From an uncultured Pelagibacteraceae bacterium (GTDB taxonomy: Bacteria; Pseudomonadota; Alphaproteobacteria; Pelagibacterales; Pelagibacteraceae): a stretch of 64,000 bases of DNA. The position numbers and the translations under genes were made by a program. Below are positions 52,042-60,630 of this stretch, in pieces. The notes beneath the pieces are model-generated. The model made no database searches. It was not told where the DNA came from and worked only from the letters and a program-made list of their open reading frames with translations. How positions within the stretch are numbered: position 1 is the stretch's first letter; each line of letters starts with the position of its first letter. The stretch is taken from assembly GCA_902622795.1 (NCBI GenBank), contig CACNRD010000004.1:1-64000 (forward strand), in the 5' to 3' direction.

Positions 52042-52572
52042 TTAATTAACAGATTTTAAAATTTCTAGTGGAAGTGGTGCTTCTGGATACTTTATTTGAC
52101 ATAATTTTTCATATGTTTCACAAAAACCCATAATTATCTTTAATACAGAATCTTGTTTTGAATTTTCTTTAATTATTAATTTAGAAATTAAATTATTACG
52201 CATTTCCTCTAATTCTTTAATTTGTTCTCCTGTAAAAAATTCACCAGTTTCTATTTCCCAATAAGTATTATCCAATTCCTCATCGCTTAATTTGTTTAAT
52301 TTATTTTGTAGTTCAATTATTGTTGGATCATCAGTTTGCTTATTTCTCATTGGTGAATTCTTTAATTTTCCAAGACATTTATCCCTTAATCCCTCAATAA
52401 AATGATCATAAGGTCTTCCTTCCGACAAATCTCTAAAATGATTGCTACTAAAATATTTATTTATAGCTAGCTCAGTTGAAACTTTTTCTTTGCCTTTAAT
52501 TACAGCTATTTGAACGTAGATTTCCTGACTAATATATTCCTCAAGATGGTCTGTTACTTTATGTGAAATCAC
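52042..52572 (-). CDS. Hypothetical soluble protein, 176 aa
   Basis: No signal peptide, membrane helix or known motif. Acidic/helical, with Asp/Glu-rich central part (LSDEELDNTYWEIETGEFF) and a possible coiled coil about residues 120-145. 11 bp after the cytochrome c' gene on the same strand, so probably co-transcribed with it. Function unknown. Confidence 0.65.
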   Translation of the reverse strand: MISHKVTDHLEEYISQEIYVQIAVIKGKEKVSTELAINKYFSSNHFRDLSEGRPYDHFIEGLRDKCLGKLKNSPMRNKQTDDPTIIELQNKLNKLSDEELDNTYWEIETGEFFTGEQIKELEEMRNNLISKLIIKENSKQDSVLKIIMGFCETYEKLCQIKYPEAPLPLEILKSVN

Positions 52573-52583
52573 TGCTTAAAAAA

Positions 52584-53051
52584 TTAATGAGGCATTCGGT
52601 ATTTGCTATGACATGCCTTACAGCTGCTCCACATAAATTCTCGAAGAGTAGCTCGAATATCATCACTATCTTCGATCACTGAAGTCAATTTTATCATATT
52701 ATCTGATGATTTTTGCATCAAAGCGTTAAAAGCTTCTTTTTCTTCCCAAATTAAAGGCAAGGATTCTGTTTTAAATCCCTCTTTGGTATTTTCAGGAAAT
52801 AGTCCTAGTAATGTTTTATAATTTTCACTCATTTCAATCATTAACTCTTTTGCTTTGTCAAAGTCTCCATTTGAAGATAAAGCTTGGACACGCTTTGCTG
52901 TACTATAATTCTTACTAAACAGGGCTTTTCTCCCTTTAATGATTTCTTCTACAGACTGATCAGCAATACTTTGAGTTCCAACTAATGTAAAAAAAAGAGA
53001 CAACAAAACTATACCAAAGCAACTAGTTATATGTTTTACTAAAGTATGCAT
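52584..53051 (-). CDS. Cytochrome c' (periplasmic, class II c-type)
   Basis: 155 aa with signal sequence (1-30, ending SIA) and one C-terminal haem-binding CKACH (residues 146-150), typical of four-helix class II cytochromes c'. Lacks a visible sixth ligand, as expected for gas-binding or electron-transfer c'. Divergent from cytochrome b561; the two ATG codons overlap within ATGCAT. Confidence 0.88.
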   Translation of the reverse strand: MHTLVKHITSCFGIVLLSLFFTLVGTQSIADQSVEEIIKGRKALFSKNYSTAKRVQALSSNGDFDKAKELMIEMSENYKTLLGLFPENTKEGFKTESLPLIWEEKEAFNALMQKSSDNMIKLTSVIEDSDDIRATLREFMWSSCKACHSKYRMPH

Positions 53052-53573
53052 GTTAAAAATACCTTAACAGAGTATGGTATTATTTCAAAGCTGTTACATT
53101 GGCTTAGTGCAATATTATTACTAATCCAAATTCCTCTTGGTTTTTATTTAGTTGATCTTGATTTTGGGGAAGAAAGATTAAGTATAGAAAACATTCATAT
53201 TATAATCGGACTATCAATATTTTACTTAGTTATTATAAGATTACTGAACAAAATTTTTAACCCCACACCAAAATTAGATCCAAGCATTTTTAAAGGTCAA
53301 AAATTTATAGCTAAACTTAATCATATTCTTTTATATGTGGCAATTTTATCAATAACCATTTCAGGTATTTTAAAAAAATTATTTAATGGTGAAACATTGG
53401 TGATATTTTTCAAAGAAATTAAAATCCAAGATAACTTTGTATTAGCTGATCAATTTTATAATATTCATATATTCTCTAATTATACAATTATAGGTCTAAT
53501 TACGCTTCATATTTTTGCTGTCATAATTCATAAGCTATTTTTTAATGAAAATTTGTTGAAAAAAATTCTCTAA
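53046..53573 (+). CDS. Cytochrome b561-type membrane protein
   Basis: 175 aa, four membrane helices. Haem-ligand His pairs in LLHWLSAILLL (helix 1), NIHIIIG (helix 2), LNHILLYVAI (helix 3) and LHIFAVIIHKL (helix 4). A quinol or superoxide oxidase type; pairing with cytochrome c' suggests membrane-to-periplasm electron flow. Start codon is only 3-6 bases from the opposite gene's start codon. Confidence 0.88.
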   Translation: MHVKNTLTEYGIISKLLHWLSAILLLIQIPLGFYLVDLDFGEERLSIENIHIIIGLSIFYLVIIRLLNKIFNPTPKLDPSIFKGQKFIAKLNHILLYVAILSITISGILKKLFNGETLVIFFKEIKIQDNFVLADQFYNIHIFSNYTIIGLITLHIFAVIIHKLFFNENLLKKIL

Positions 53574-53578
53574 AATAT

Positions 53579-54016
53579 TTAGTGACAATTAATTCCAAAC
53601 TTTTTTAATCTCCAGTAATTATAAGGCCATGGAGTTAAAAAACCTACAATCAGCATAATAGGTACAACCCACCAAGTTAGAATTGCACCACCAGTTAGAA
53701 TATAATCTGTCGAATTCATCATAATTTCCATACTTAACATAGAAATTAAACTCATGCCTGATGCTGTTTTTACTGCTCCATTAAATGAGAAACCTTGACG
53801 TATTAAAATTATAGTCTCTAATATTATGCTTGTAATTAATCCATTTATAATAGCTAAAATCATTATGCCTAACAGTGGAAAAGGTATTTTAGTTAATTGA
53901 AAAAATAATATAGTTCCAAAATCACCGATAGCGCAGCCTAACAAACACCAACCAGTGTTTTTTGCACTTCTTTTCCAAGTATGTTTACATGCCCAATGAA
54001 ATGTGGAGCTAATCAT
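53579..54016 (-). CDS. DUF4396 family membrane protein
   Basis: 145 aa from ATG 54016 (an in-frame start at 54064 would overlap the divergent gene). HWACKHTWKRSAKNTGWCLLG is the DUF4396 signature with His and Cys residues that could bind metal; four membrane helices follow. Often next to cupredoxin or metal-handling genes in other genomes; function unknown. Divergent from the persulfide dioxygenase by 22 bp. Confidence 0.8.
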   Translation of the reverse strand: MISSTFHWACKHTWKRSAKNTGWCLLGCAIGDFGTILFFQLTKIPFPLLGIMILAIINGLITSIILETIILIRQGFSFNGAVKTASGMSLISMLSMEIMMNSTDYILTGGAILTWWVVPIMLIVGFLTPWPYNYWRLKKFGINCH

Positions 54017-54038
54017 AATTATTTGATAATAATAAAAA

Positions 54039-54722
54039 ATGATTTTTAAACAACTATTTGACACAAATTCTTCAACATATACTTATCTAATAGCTTCGGC
54101 AAAAGGTCGCGAAGCGATTATTATAGATCCAGTTTTAGAAAATGTTGATGAATATATAATTCATTTAAAAGAACTCGATTTAAAACTAGTGAAAGTAATA
54201 GATACTCATATTCATGCTGATCACATTACTGGTGCCTCAAAATTAAAAATTAATACAAATTGTACAACAATTATGGGTGAAAATTCCCCTGCTGAAACTG
54301 TAGATATAAAACTTAAAGACGATGGAATTATTGAAATAGATCAATTAAAAATTAGAGCAATGTTTACCCCCGGTCATACTTCAGATAGTTACAGTTTTTT
54401 ACTGGATAACTATTTATTCTCTGGCGATACTCTTTTGATTAATGGTACTGGGAGAACCGATTTTCAAAATGGTAGCTCTAAAGATGCTTATCATTCTCTT
54501 TTTCACAAATTATTAAAATTACCTGAGGAAACAATTCTTTATCCTGGTCATGATTATAATGGAAAAAAATCTAGTACTATAGGCAAAGAAAAAGAGCATA
54601 ACCCAAGACTTCAAGTAGAAAATGTAGATCAATATATTGAAATTATGTCTAATTTAAATTTATCAAAACCAAAGATGATAGATCATAATATTTCTAGAAA
54701 TCTAAAGCTAGGAAATGTTTAG
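54039..54722 (+). CDS. ETHE1-like persulfide dioxygenase (metallo-beta-lactamase fold)
   Basis: 227 aa. Metal motif DTHIHADHITGA, later FTPGHTSDSY, LFSGDTLLING and PGHDYNG, matching ETHE1/SdoA single-iron glutathione-persulfide dioxygenases. Would oxidise sulfane sulfur to sulfite. It has no rhodanese domain. Its location with DUF4396 and cytochromes c'/b561 suggests a redox or sulfur role. Glyoxalase-II-like hydrolase is the alternative. Confidence 0.85.
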   Translation: MIFKQLFDTNSSTYTYLIASAKGREAIIIDPVLENVDEYIIHLKELDLKLVKVIDTHIHADHITGASKLKINTNCTTIMGENSPAETVDIKLKDDGIIEIDQLKIRAMFTPGHTSDSYSFLLDNYLFSGDTLLINGTGRTDFQNGSSKDAYHSLFHKLLKLPEETILYPGHDYNGKKSSTIGKEKEHNPRLQVENVDQYIEIMSNLNLSKPKMIDHNISRNLKLGNV

Positions 54723-54749
54723 TTATGCCCCTTTTAAAAAGAGGCATAA
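54723..54749 (+). terminator. Probable 3' hairpin of the persulfide dioxygenase gene
   Basis: TTATGCC and GGCATAA with CTTT/AAAG inside (one C-A mismatch) around a short loop, directly at the stop codon. Without a proper U-run, so only probable. Confidence 0.5.
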
Positions 54750-54867
54750 GTTATAAATAACAAGAGAGATAATTAATCAAAAATAAAAATGAATTTTTTA
54801 ATTAATTAATTCACTTTTACAGTTAACAGAGATTTTTAATAACTATATTTGATCAAAACAGCTATGC

Positions 54868-54883
54868 GTTAACTGGGGTTAAC
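54868..54883. repeat. Paired GTTAAC palindromes, 10-bp spacing
   Basis: GTTAACTGGGGTTAAC: two HpaI-type palindromes one helical turn apart, plus a third GTTAAC at 54822-54827. Lies in a 174-bp gap between convergent genes where no promoter is expected. GTTAAC also occurs twice upstream of proX (34749 and 34799). Confidence 0.35.
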
Positions 54884-54896
54884 AGAATGACAGTAG

Positions 54897-55214
54897 TTAA
54901 GACAAAAAAACAAATATGATTATCCAATAAGATAAAAGGCCAGAGAATATAGTTGCAATAACATTTTTTGAAAAATAACCAACTATAATTGCAACTAAAG
55001 CTCCAAATATTTTAGGATCATTCATTTCTATATAAGCGCCATAATCATTAATAAATATTGCAGGAAATATAATTGCAGGAAATACTGCAGATGGAACATA
55101 AGCTAAAACAGCTTTAATTTTTTCACCAAGAAGATCTCTTCTAACTAGAGCAATCATAGTCATTCTGGTAAAATAAGTTAATATTCCAGCAATTGTAATT
55201 GATAGCCAAGTCAT
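54897..55214 (-). CDS. azlD: AzlD-family branched-chain amino-acid exporter subunit
   Basis: 105 aa, three to four membrane helices; ITIAGILTYFTRMTMI and VLAYVPSAVFPAIIFP are AzlD blocks. Partner of AzlC in export of branched-chain amino acids. Overlaps azlC by 4 bp. Confidence 0.88.
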   Translation of the reverse strand: MTWLSITIAGILTYFTRMTMIALVRRDLLGEKIKAVLAYVPSAVFPAIIFPAIFINDYGAYIEMNDPKIFGALVAIIVGYFSKNVIATIFSGLLSYWIIIFVFLS

Positions 55215-55897
55215 TTTTTTAACCTCAATAATAATGCTGCAACGAATAAAGCAATAACAGGCGAAATAAGAATATAAGATTTAAATGGTGCTTCAAAAAA
55301 TAATAAAGAACTAATACCGCAAACAAGCATTACAATTACGTGATCCAATTTTTTTAAATCTTGAACAACAATTGCAATAAAAGTTAAGGGAATTGCAAAT
55401 TTTAATCCAAGCTCTTCGGGAACAAATGAACCTAATATTATCCCTGCAAGAGTTGCTATTTGCCAGCAAATCCAGAGTGTGCCTCCAGTACCAATTAAAT
55501 GGTAATGCAAATATTCCTCTGTTTTATTTTTTTTAAAAAATTTATTAGACTCAGCAAACCCTTGATCTACTACAAAATAGGAAATTAAAAGCTTCTTAAT
55601 AAAAGATAATTTTTCTAGATATTCAGATATAACAGCTCCATATAACAAATGTCTTGAATTGATTACACCTACTGAGGTAACGGCTACTATTGATGAAGCT
55701 CCGCCCGATAACAATTGTAAAAATACAATTTGTGATGCGCCACCAAAAATAATAATAGACATTGCATAGACTAAATATGGATTAAAACCGAGTTCAACAC
55801 CAATTGCTCCACAAATTATACCAAATGGAATTACTGAAAGCATATGGGGAGCAACATCAATCATCCCTCTCATAAAAAGTTGTTTTTTTGATAGCAT
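55211..55897 (-). CDS. azlC: AzlC-family branched-chain amino-acid exporter subunit
   Basis: 228 aa. AzlC family: SVIPFGIICGAIGVELGF, SIIIFGGASQIVFLQLL, and INSRHLLYGA. Starts 14 bp after the iron ABC ATPase gene; thus attached to an iron operon, which is unusual and may reflect simple proximity. Confidence 0.9.
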   Translation of the reverse strand: MLSKKQLFMRGMIDVAPHMLSVIPFGIICGAIGVELGFNPYLVYAMSIIIFGGASQIVFLQLLSGGASSIVAVTSVGVINSRHLLYGAVISEYLEKLSFIKKLLISYFVVDQGFAESNKFFKKNKTEEYLHYHLIGTGGTLWICWQIATLAGIILGSFVPEELGLKFAIPLTFIAIVVQDLKKLDHVIVMLVCGISSLLFFEAPFKSYILISPVIALFVAALLLRLKK

Positions 55898-55911
55898 TTA
55901 TTTTGTTTGTA

Positions 55912-56973
55912 TTAAAAACAAACTATATGATCAATATTAATTGGTCTTTTAATGCCAAATTTTTCATCAACTTCATGCTGGTGTACGTGATGAGAATGAA
56001 CAAAAACAGGGATCAATAAATCACTATTAGTCTTTAAAGTATAAATAAAATTTGTACCTCTAAATTTTCTATCAACAACCTCTAACTTAAGATTACTTCG
56101 ATCATCATGCTCGAGATCTTCTGGTTGTAATAACAATTGTACATCTGAACCTTTTGGATAATGTTTTATAAAATTACCTTTAATTGTTCCTAAATCTTTA
56201 TTTTCTAGCGAATTTTCACCTGTTACTTTAGCTGGAATTAATATCCCTCTATTTAAAAAATTTACTACTTCAACAGAGTTCGGGAAATGGTAAACATTAT
56301 AAGGATCATCAAACTGCTTTACTTGACTATCTAATATAATTGCACATTTATTACCTAAATAAAAAGCCTCATAAGAGTCATGAGTAACTATTATAGTTGT
56401 TATTTTTAATCTGCTTAGTATTTTTTTTAATCTTACTTGAATTTCCTCTTTAAAACTTTGGTCAACATTAGATAAAGGTTCATCTAATAATAAAAGATCA
56501 GGTTGTGTTAACAAGGATCTTGCAAGAGAGGCTCTTTGTGCCTCACCTGCGCTTATCTCATGTGGATATTGATTTAATATTTTTGATATATCTAGTAACT
56601 TTATTATTTCTTTAAAATTAAGTTTTTTCTTTTTTTTTTCTTTATTTTTATCAGCTCCTATTAATATATTTTTTTCTACAGTGTAATGTGGAAAGAGACT
56701 GTTATCCTGAAATGCTAAAGAAATATTTCTGTGCTCTGGTTCTATATTTTCTTTTTTAGAAGATAAAATTTTACCCTTTAATTGAATTGTGCCTTTGTCA
56801 ATCGTCTCTAATCCAGCAATTGTTCTAAGTATTGTTGTTTTTCCAATACCAGATGGTCCAAGAATACATAAAGTTTCTCCTTCATTTTCAATCCCAAAAG
56901 ATGCATTCTTTACCTTTGTTTTCCCACCTATGGCAAAGTCAACATTTTTAATTTCTAAAAAGTTTTTACTCAT
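55912..56973 (-). CDS. fbpC: Iron(III) ABC transporter ATP-binding protein
   Basis: 353 aa. Walker A GPSGIGKTT, Walker B LLLLDEPLSNVD and H-loop VTHD are normal; the signature is ISAGEAQR in place of LSGGQ(Q)R. A C-terminal TOBE-like region (about 245-353) has a His-rich VHSHHVHQHE stretch. Overlaps fbpB by 8 bp. Confidence 0.88.
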   Translation of the reverse strand: MSKNFLEIKNVDFAIGGKTKVKNASFGIENEGETLCILGPSGIGKTTILRTIAGLETIDKGTIQLKGKILSSKKENIEPEHRNISLAFQDNSLFPHYTVEKNILIGADKNKEKKKKKLNFKEIIKLLDISKILNQYPHEISAGEAQRASLARSLLTQPDLLLLDEPLSNVDQSFKEEIQVRLKKILSRLKITTIIVTHDSYEAFYLGNKCAIILDSQVKQFDDPYNVYHFPNSVEVVNFLNRGILIPAKVTGENSLENKDLGTIKGNFIKHYPKGSDVQLLLQPEDLEHDDRSNLKLEVVDRKFRGTNFIYTLKTNSDLLIPVFVHSHHVHQHEVDEKFGIKRPINIDHIVCF

Positions 56974-58588
56974 TTTCCCTTAAAATATAATTAGATGTAA
57001 GCATAATAAATGTTGTTGCAATTAAAATTAAAAATAAAGATGGTACTGCAGCTGCCTCTAGTAAATCCTCAGATGCTGATATATATGCTGTAGTTGCAAA
57101 TGTTTCAAAGTTAAATGGTCTTAAAATCAGTGTAATTGGAAGTTCTCTTATAATTTCAAGAGAAATTAAGATTAAGACGAATAAAAGTGAATTTCTTAAG
57201 TAGGGAACGTGAATATTTGTGAAAGTTTTTTGTTTAGAATAACCAAGAAGATAAGAACTTTCATCAACAGAGATATTAATTTTTTCATATCCAGATTTTA
57301 TTCCATTAAATGCCAAAGAATAAAATCTTACAAAATAAACTATAACTAAACCAAGGATAGATCCTATAAACATTTTTTTTATAGACAAGAAGCCTAGGGC
57401 TTGAACAATATTTTCATCAAACCATGCTATAAAAGTTATGAAAGCTAAAGCTAGAATAACCCCTGGAATTGCGTAACCAGAAATAGATAGAGTAGATAAA
57501 ATATTTAAAGCTTTATTTTTTGAAACTCTATTCCCATAATTTGAAATAAGAGAAAAAATTATCAAAACTATGCTTGATAAAAATACTAAATAAACTGTAT
57601 TTAAAGTTAGAGTAACTACTTGAAGATCAAAAAAGTTTTCAGGAAATTTGACTGTCCAATATAACATTTGGCTCAAAGGGAATAAAAAACTCAAAAAGAA
57701 TATAATAAAACAAACAAAAAATGCGTTAAACGCTTTAATTCCAGAAAGCTGTATTTTTTCTTTTTGCTTAAAACCACCTTTTGTATTGGAGTGATATTTT
57801 GCTCTTTTTCTAGATAAATTTTCTAAAATAAAAAAAGCAAAAATAAATATTAAAAGAAAAAAAGATAATCTATTCGAAAAAGCTAAATCGTCAAACGCTA
57901 TCCATGAATTGTAAATTCCAGTAGTTAGAGTGTTAATTGAAAAAAAATCAACTGCACCAAATTCAGCTAAAGTTTCCATCGCTACGAGAGATAAACCAGC
58001 TACTATAGCGGGTCTAGCGGCTGGTAAAATTAAAGAATATAAAGACTTAAATTTTGAAAATCCCAAACTCCTTCCTAAATCAATTAGGTTTTGTGATTGA
58101 TATAAGAATGATGCCCTTGTCAGAATATATACATAAGCAAACAAAGAAAAAGAAAGTGAAAGAACAGCTCCAAACAAACCATCAAATTTTGGAATATGCT
58201 GGTTGTAATTTCCTGGTCCAAATAAATTTTTTAAAATTGAATACAAGGTTCCATAATTTTCAAAAAAGGCTGTTAGTGAGTAAGCATAAATATATGGAGG
58301 AACTGCGAATGATAATATTAAAGCCCACTTAAAAAAATTACTATATGGGAATTTATAAAATGAAACTAAATAAGCTGATAGAGTTCCTATTATAAATGTT
58401 AAAACTAAAACCGAGATTAACAAAACTAATGAATTAAAAATATATTCTAAAAGAAAGGTTTCTTTTAGAATGGTAAAATAATTAGATGTGTCTTCAAAAA
58501 AACTGTAAAAAACAGTAACTATAGGAATTAATACACTTATAGAAACTAGTAATGAGGATATAAACCAAATATTTAAGCTCTTAAACAT
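56966..58588 (-). CDS. fbpB: Iron(III) ABC transporter permease (fused double domain)
   Basis: 540 aa, about 12 membrane helices, two BPD_transp_1 domains as usual for FbpB/SfuB. EAA-type loops are seen at DLGRSLGFSKFKSLYSLILPAARPA and ESSYLLGYSKQKTF. Between peroxiredoxin and fbpC genes. Confidence 0.92.
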   Translation of the reverse strand: MFKSLNIWFISSLLVSISVLIPIVTVFYSFFEDTSNYFTILKETFLLEYIFNSLVLLISVLVLTFIIGTLSAYLVSFYKFPYSNFFKWALILSFAVPPYIYAYSLTAFFENYGTLYSILKNLFGPGNYNQHIPKFDGLFGAVLSLSFSLFAYVYILTRASFLYQSQNLIDLGRSLGFSKFKSLYSLILPAARPAIVAGLSLVAMETLAEFGAVDFFSINTLTTGIYNSWIAFDDLAFSNRLSFFLLIFIFAFFILENLSRKRAKYHSNTKGGFKQKEKIQLSGIKAFNAFFVCFIIFFLSFLFPLSQMLYWTVKFPENFFDLQVVTLTLNTVYLVFLSSIVLIIFSLISNYGNRVSKNKALNILSTLSISGYAIPGVILALAFITFIAWFDENIVQALGFLSIKKMFIGSILGLVIVYFVRFYSLAFNGIKSGYEKINISVDESSYLLGYSKQKTFTNIHVPYLRNSLLFVLILISLEIIRELPITLILRPFNFETFATTAYISASEDLLEAAAVPSLFLILIATTFIMLTSNYILRENE

Positions 58589-58627
58589 AATGGGTTTATA
58601 ATATAAAATTATCTTTTTAATATAACT

Positions 58628-59173
58628 TTACTTTGTTGATGATAAATAATTAATACTATTTTCAGGTGTAGTCTCTATATAAGGATCATCATCAGATCCT
58701 GAATTATTAATTCCTGGTTCTTGCCACCATTTTTCAACTATCCCATCTTTAATTACAGCCATATATCTCCAGCTTCTTTGACCAAATCCATTATGATCTT
58801 TTGCGATAAGCATGCCCATATATTTGGTAAATAGTCCTGAACCATCTGGTATTAATTTTATGTTGGAAATACCCATTTTTTTTGCCCACTCATTCATTAC
58901 ATAAGAGTCATTAACAGAGCAGCAATAAACTTCATCAATTCCAAAGTCTTTAATCTTAGTAAAGTTACTTTCAAAGCCAGGTAATTGTTGAGATGAACAT
59001 GTGGGTGTAAAAGCACCTGGAAGGCTAAATAAAATTACTCTCTTTCCTTTAAAAAAATCATCTGTATTTTTTTCAATCCATTTTCCCCCAATTGAACAAG
59101 TTTCTTGATTTTCAGCAGTATCACCTTCTCTGACCTTAAATGTTACATTTGGTATTTTAAATCCTTCAATCAT
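58628..59173 (-). CDS. Peroxiredoxin (Prx5/1-Cys type)
   Basis: 181 aa. Peroxidatic Cys is in LPGAFTPTCSSQQLPGF, the Prx5 (PMP20-like) signature. Reduces peroxides with a thiol donor. Sitting inside the iron operon, it probably limits Fenton damage during iron uptake (inference). Confidence 0.92.
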   Translation of the reverse strand: MIEGFKIPNVTFKVREGDTAENQETCSIGGKWIEKNTDDFFKGKRVILFSLPGAFTPTCSSQQLPGFESNFTKIKDFGIDEVYCCSVNDSYVMNEWAKKMGISNIKLIPDGSGLFTKYMGMLIAKDHNGFGQRSWRYMAVIKDGIVEKWWQEPGINNSGSDDDPYIETTPENSINYLSSTK

Positions 59174-59276
59174 TGCAGCCTCTATAGTAAATTTTTTTTA
59201 TGCCCAAAACTAATTTAGGAAAGGGTAAAAATCCTGATTTTAGAATTGGGCACAATCATTAAAAAGAAAAATTATG

Positions 59277-59465
59277 TCAATCATTAAAGGGGGTGAGGAC
59301 TGAAATAACCTCATGATCTTTAATATCTGATAATCTTCTATTATTTATTTTATTTTTGATTTTTTTAACTTCCAACGAGCATGGTTCACATGTTATCTGA
59401 CCCACTAGTGAACCACTCGCATCAGAAGAATTATTTGTATCAAAACTAAATAAATTCTTTTTCAC
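59277..59465 (-). CDS. Small protein with a CxxC motif (62 aa), unknown
   Basis: GTG start 7 nt after the fbpA stop. Polar, Ser/Asn-rich start followed by ITCEPCSLEVKK (CxxC) and a charged C-terminus. Could be a redox or metal-binding helper for iron uptake or peroxiredoxin; no family recognised. Confidence 0.55.
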   Translation of the reverse strand: MKKNLFSFDTNNSSDASGSLVGQITCEPCSLEVKKIKNKINNRRLSDIKDHEVISVLTPFND

Positions 59466-59472
59466 TTATTTA

Positions 59473-60501
59473 TTACTTCCAACCTGCTGCAGTCATTACT
59501 TCTAATGCTGCTGCTTGATTTTTTCCATAAGTAGCTAGTTTAGTTCTCATATCTTGTTGAAAATCTAATCCTAAATTATTTACCACTAATGGACTTGGTG
59601 AAACACCTTCAATCATTGGAAACTCAAATGTATTGTTTGTGAAATGCTCTTGAGACTCTGGAGTTAATAAAAACTCTACAAGTTTAACAGCATTACCTTT
59701 ATTGGGTGCTCCTTTTACTAAAGCAGCACAACTAACATTCATATGTGTTCCTCTGCCATTTTGATTAGGAAAGAAAGCTTTTACTTTTTTAGCTGCTTCT
59801 TGTTGCTCTGCACCTTTTTTACCAGATAACATCAGAGCTAAATAGTAAGTATTAGCTACTGCAATATCAGCTTCACCAGCTGCCACTGCCATAATTTGAG
59901 CTCTGTCATTTCCTTTTGAATCTCTAGCCATATTTGCAACAACTCCTTTTGCCCATTCGGCTGTAGCTTTTTTTCCATTATTCGCAATTAATGAAGCCAC
60001 AAGAGATTTATTATAAATATTACTTGATTTTCTAATTACTAATCTACCTTTCCATTTAGGATCAGCTAGACCTTCATAAGACATTCCAGATAACTCGGCA
60101 CCGGTAACTCTTTCTGGTGAATAATAAATTATTCTAGCTCTTTTTGCTATTCCAACCCATTTATTTGTTCTAAAGCTTTTTGGAACAGCGGCTCTTATAG
60201 CTTCAGATGTTAAACCTCTTTGAAGATGACCTTTTGCATCCATGGCACCACATCTTCCAGCATCAGCTGTGATGTATAGGTCAGCAGATGAATCTGCACC
60301 TTCGCTAATGATTCTTTTCTCTAAAGCACCTGATTTACCATTAATTAAATTTACTTTAATACCAGTAGCTTTTGTAAACTTTCCATAAAGCTCAGCGTCG
60401 GCTTTATAGTGTCTTGCATTAAATATATTAACTTCATTTGCAATCACGAAAGATGATGCAAATACAGAAAATATTAATGCTAAAATTGATATTTTTCTCA
60501 T
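59473..60501 (-). CDS. fbpA: Iron(III) periplasmic binding protein
   Basis: 342 aa from ATG 60501, which has an AGGGAGA Shine-Dalgarno; the longest frame would run into the Fur-like operator. Signal peptide (MRKISILALIFSVFASSFVIA) then VNIFNARHYKADAELYGKFTK, where the Tyr residues are the known FbpA-type iron ligands (also NTYYLALML). First gene of the iron operon. Confidence 0.93.
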   Translation of the reverse strand: MRKISILALIFSVFASSFVIANEVNIFNARHYKADAELYGKFTKATGIKVNLINGKSGALEKRIISEGADSSADLYITADAGRCGAMDAKGHLQRGLTSEAIRAAVPKSFRTNKWVGIAKRARIIYYSPERVTGAELSGMSYEGLADPKWKGRLVIRKSSNIYNKSLVASLIANNGKKATAEWAKGVVANMARDSKGNDRAQIMAVAAGEADIAVANTYYLALMLSGKKGAEQQEAAKKVKAFFPNQNGRGTHMNVSCAALVKGAPNKGNAVKLVEFLLTPESQEHFTNNTFEFPMIEGVSPSPLVVNNLGLDFQQDMRTKLATYGKNQAAALEVMTAAGWK

Positions 60502-60530
60502 GTCTCCCTTTATATTTATGTTAATTTGCG

Positions 60531-60569
60531 AATGAGAATTATTCTCAATGCGAATGATTATCAATCGCA
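60531..60569. promoter_or_regulatory. Tandem Fur-box-like palindromes upstream of fbpA
   Basis: Box 1: AATGAGAATTATTCTCAAT (60531-60549), almost a consensus Fur/Mur-type box with perfect TGAGAAT arms. Box 2: TGCGAATGATTATCAATCGCA region (60549-60569), 18 of 20 palindromic positions matching. Located 30-68 bp before the fbpA ATG, consistent with iron-dependent repression. Confidence 0.88.
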
Positions 60570-60630
60570 TATAATGTCGCAGTTTTCAATGATTTTTCGA
60601 GATTAAAAGAAAATATTTGTCTTTTAAGTA

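Noticed and set aside
54017..54064. Longer N-terminus for the DUF4396 protein
   Set aside because: Overlaps the start of the divergent dioxygenase gene and adds a non-conserved segment.
54887..54919. 10-codon ORF after the GTTAAC pair
   Set aside because: No proper Shine-Dalgarno and overlaps the azlD 3' end; likely chance.
60502..60570. Longer N-terminus for fbpA
   Set aside because: Would be encoded by the Fur-like operator and displace the signal peptide; ATG 60501 has a Shine-Dalgarno.
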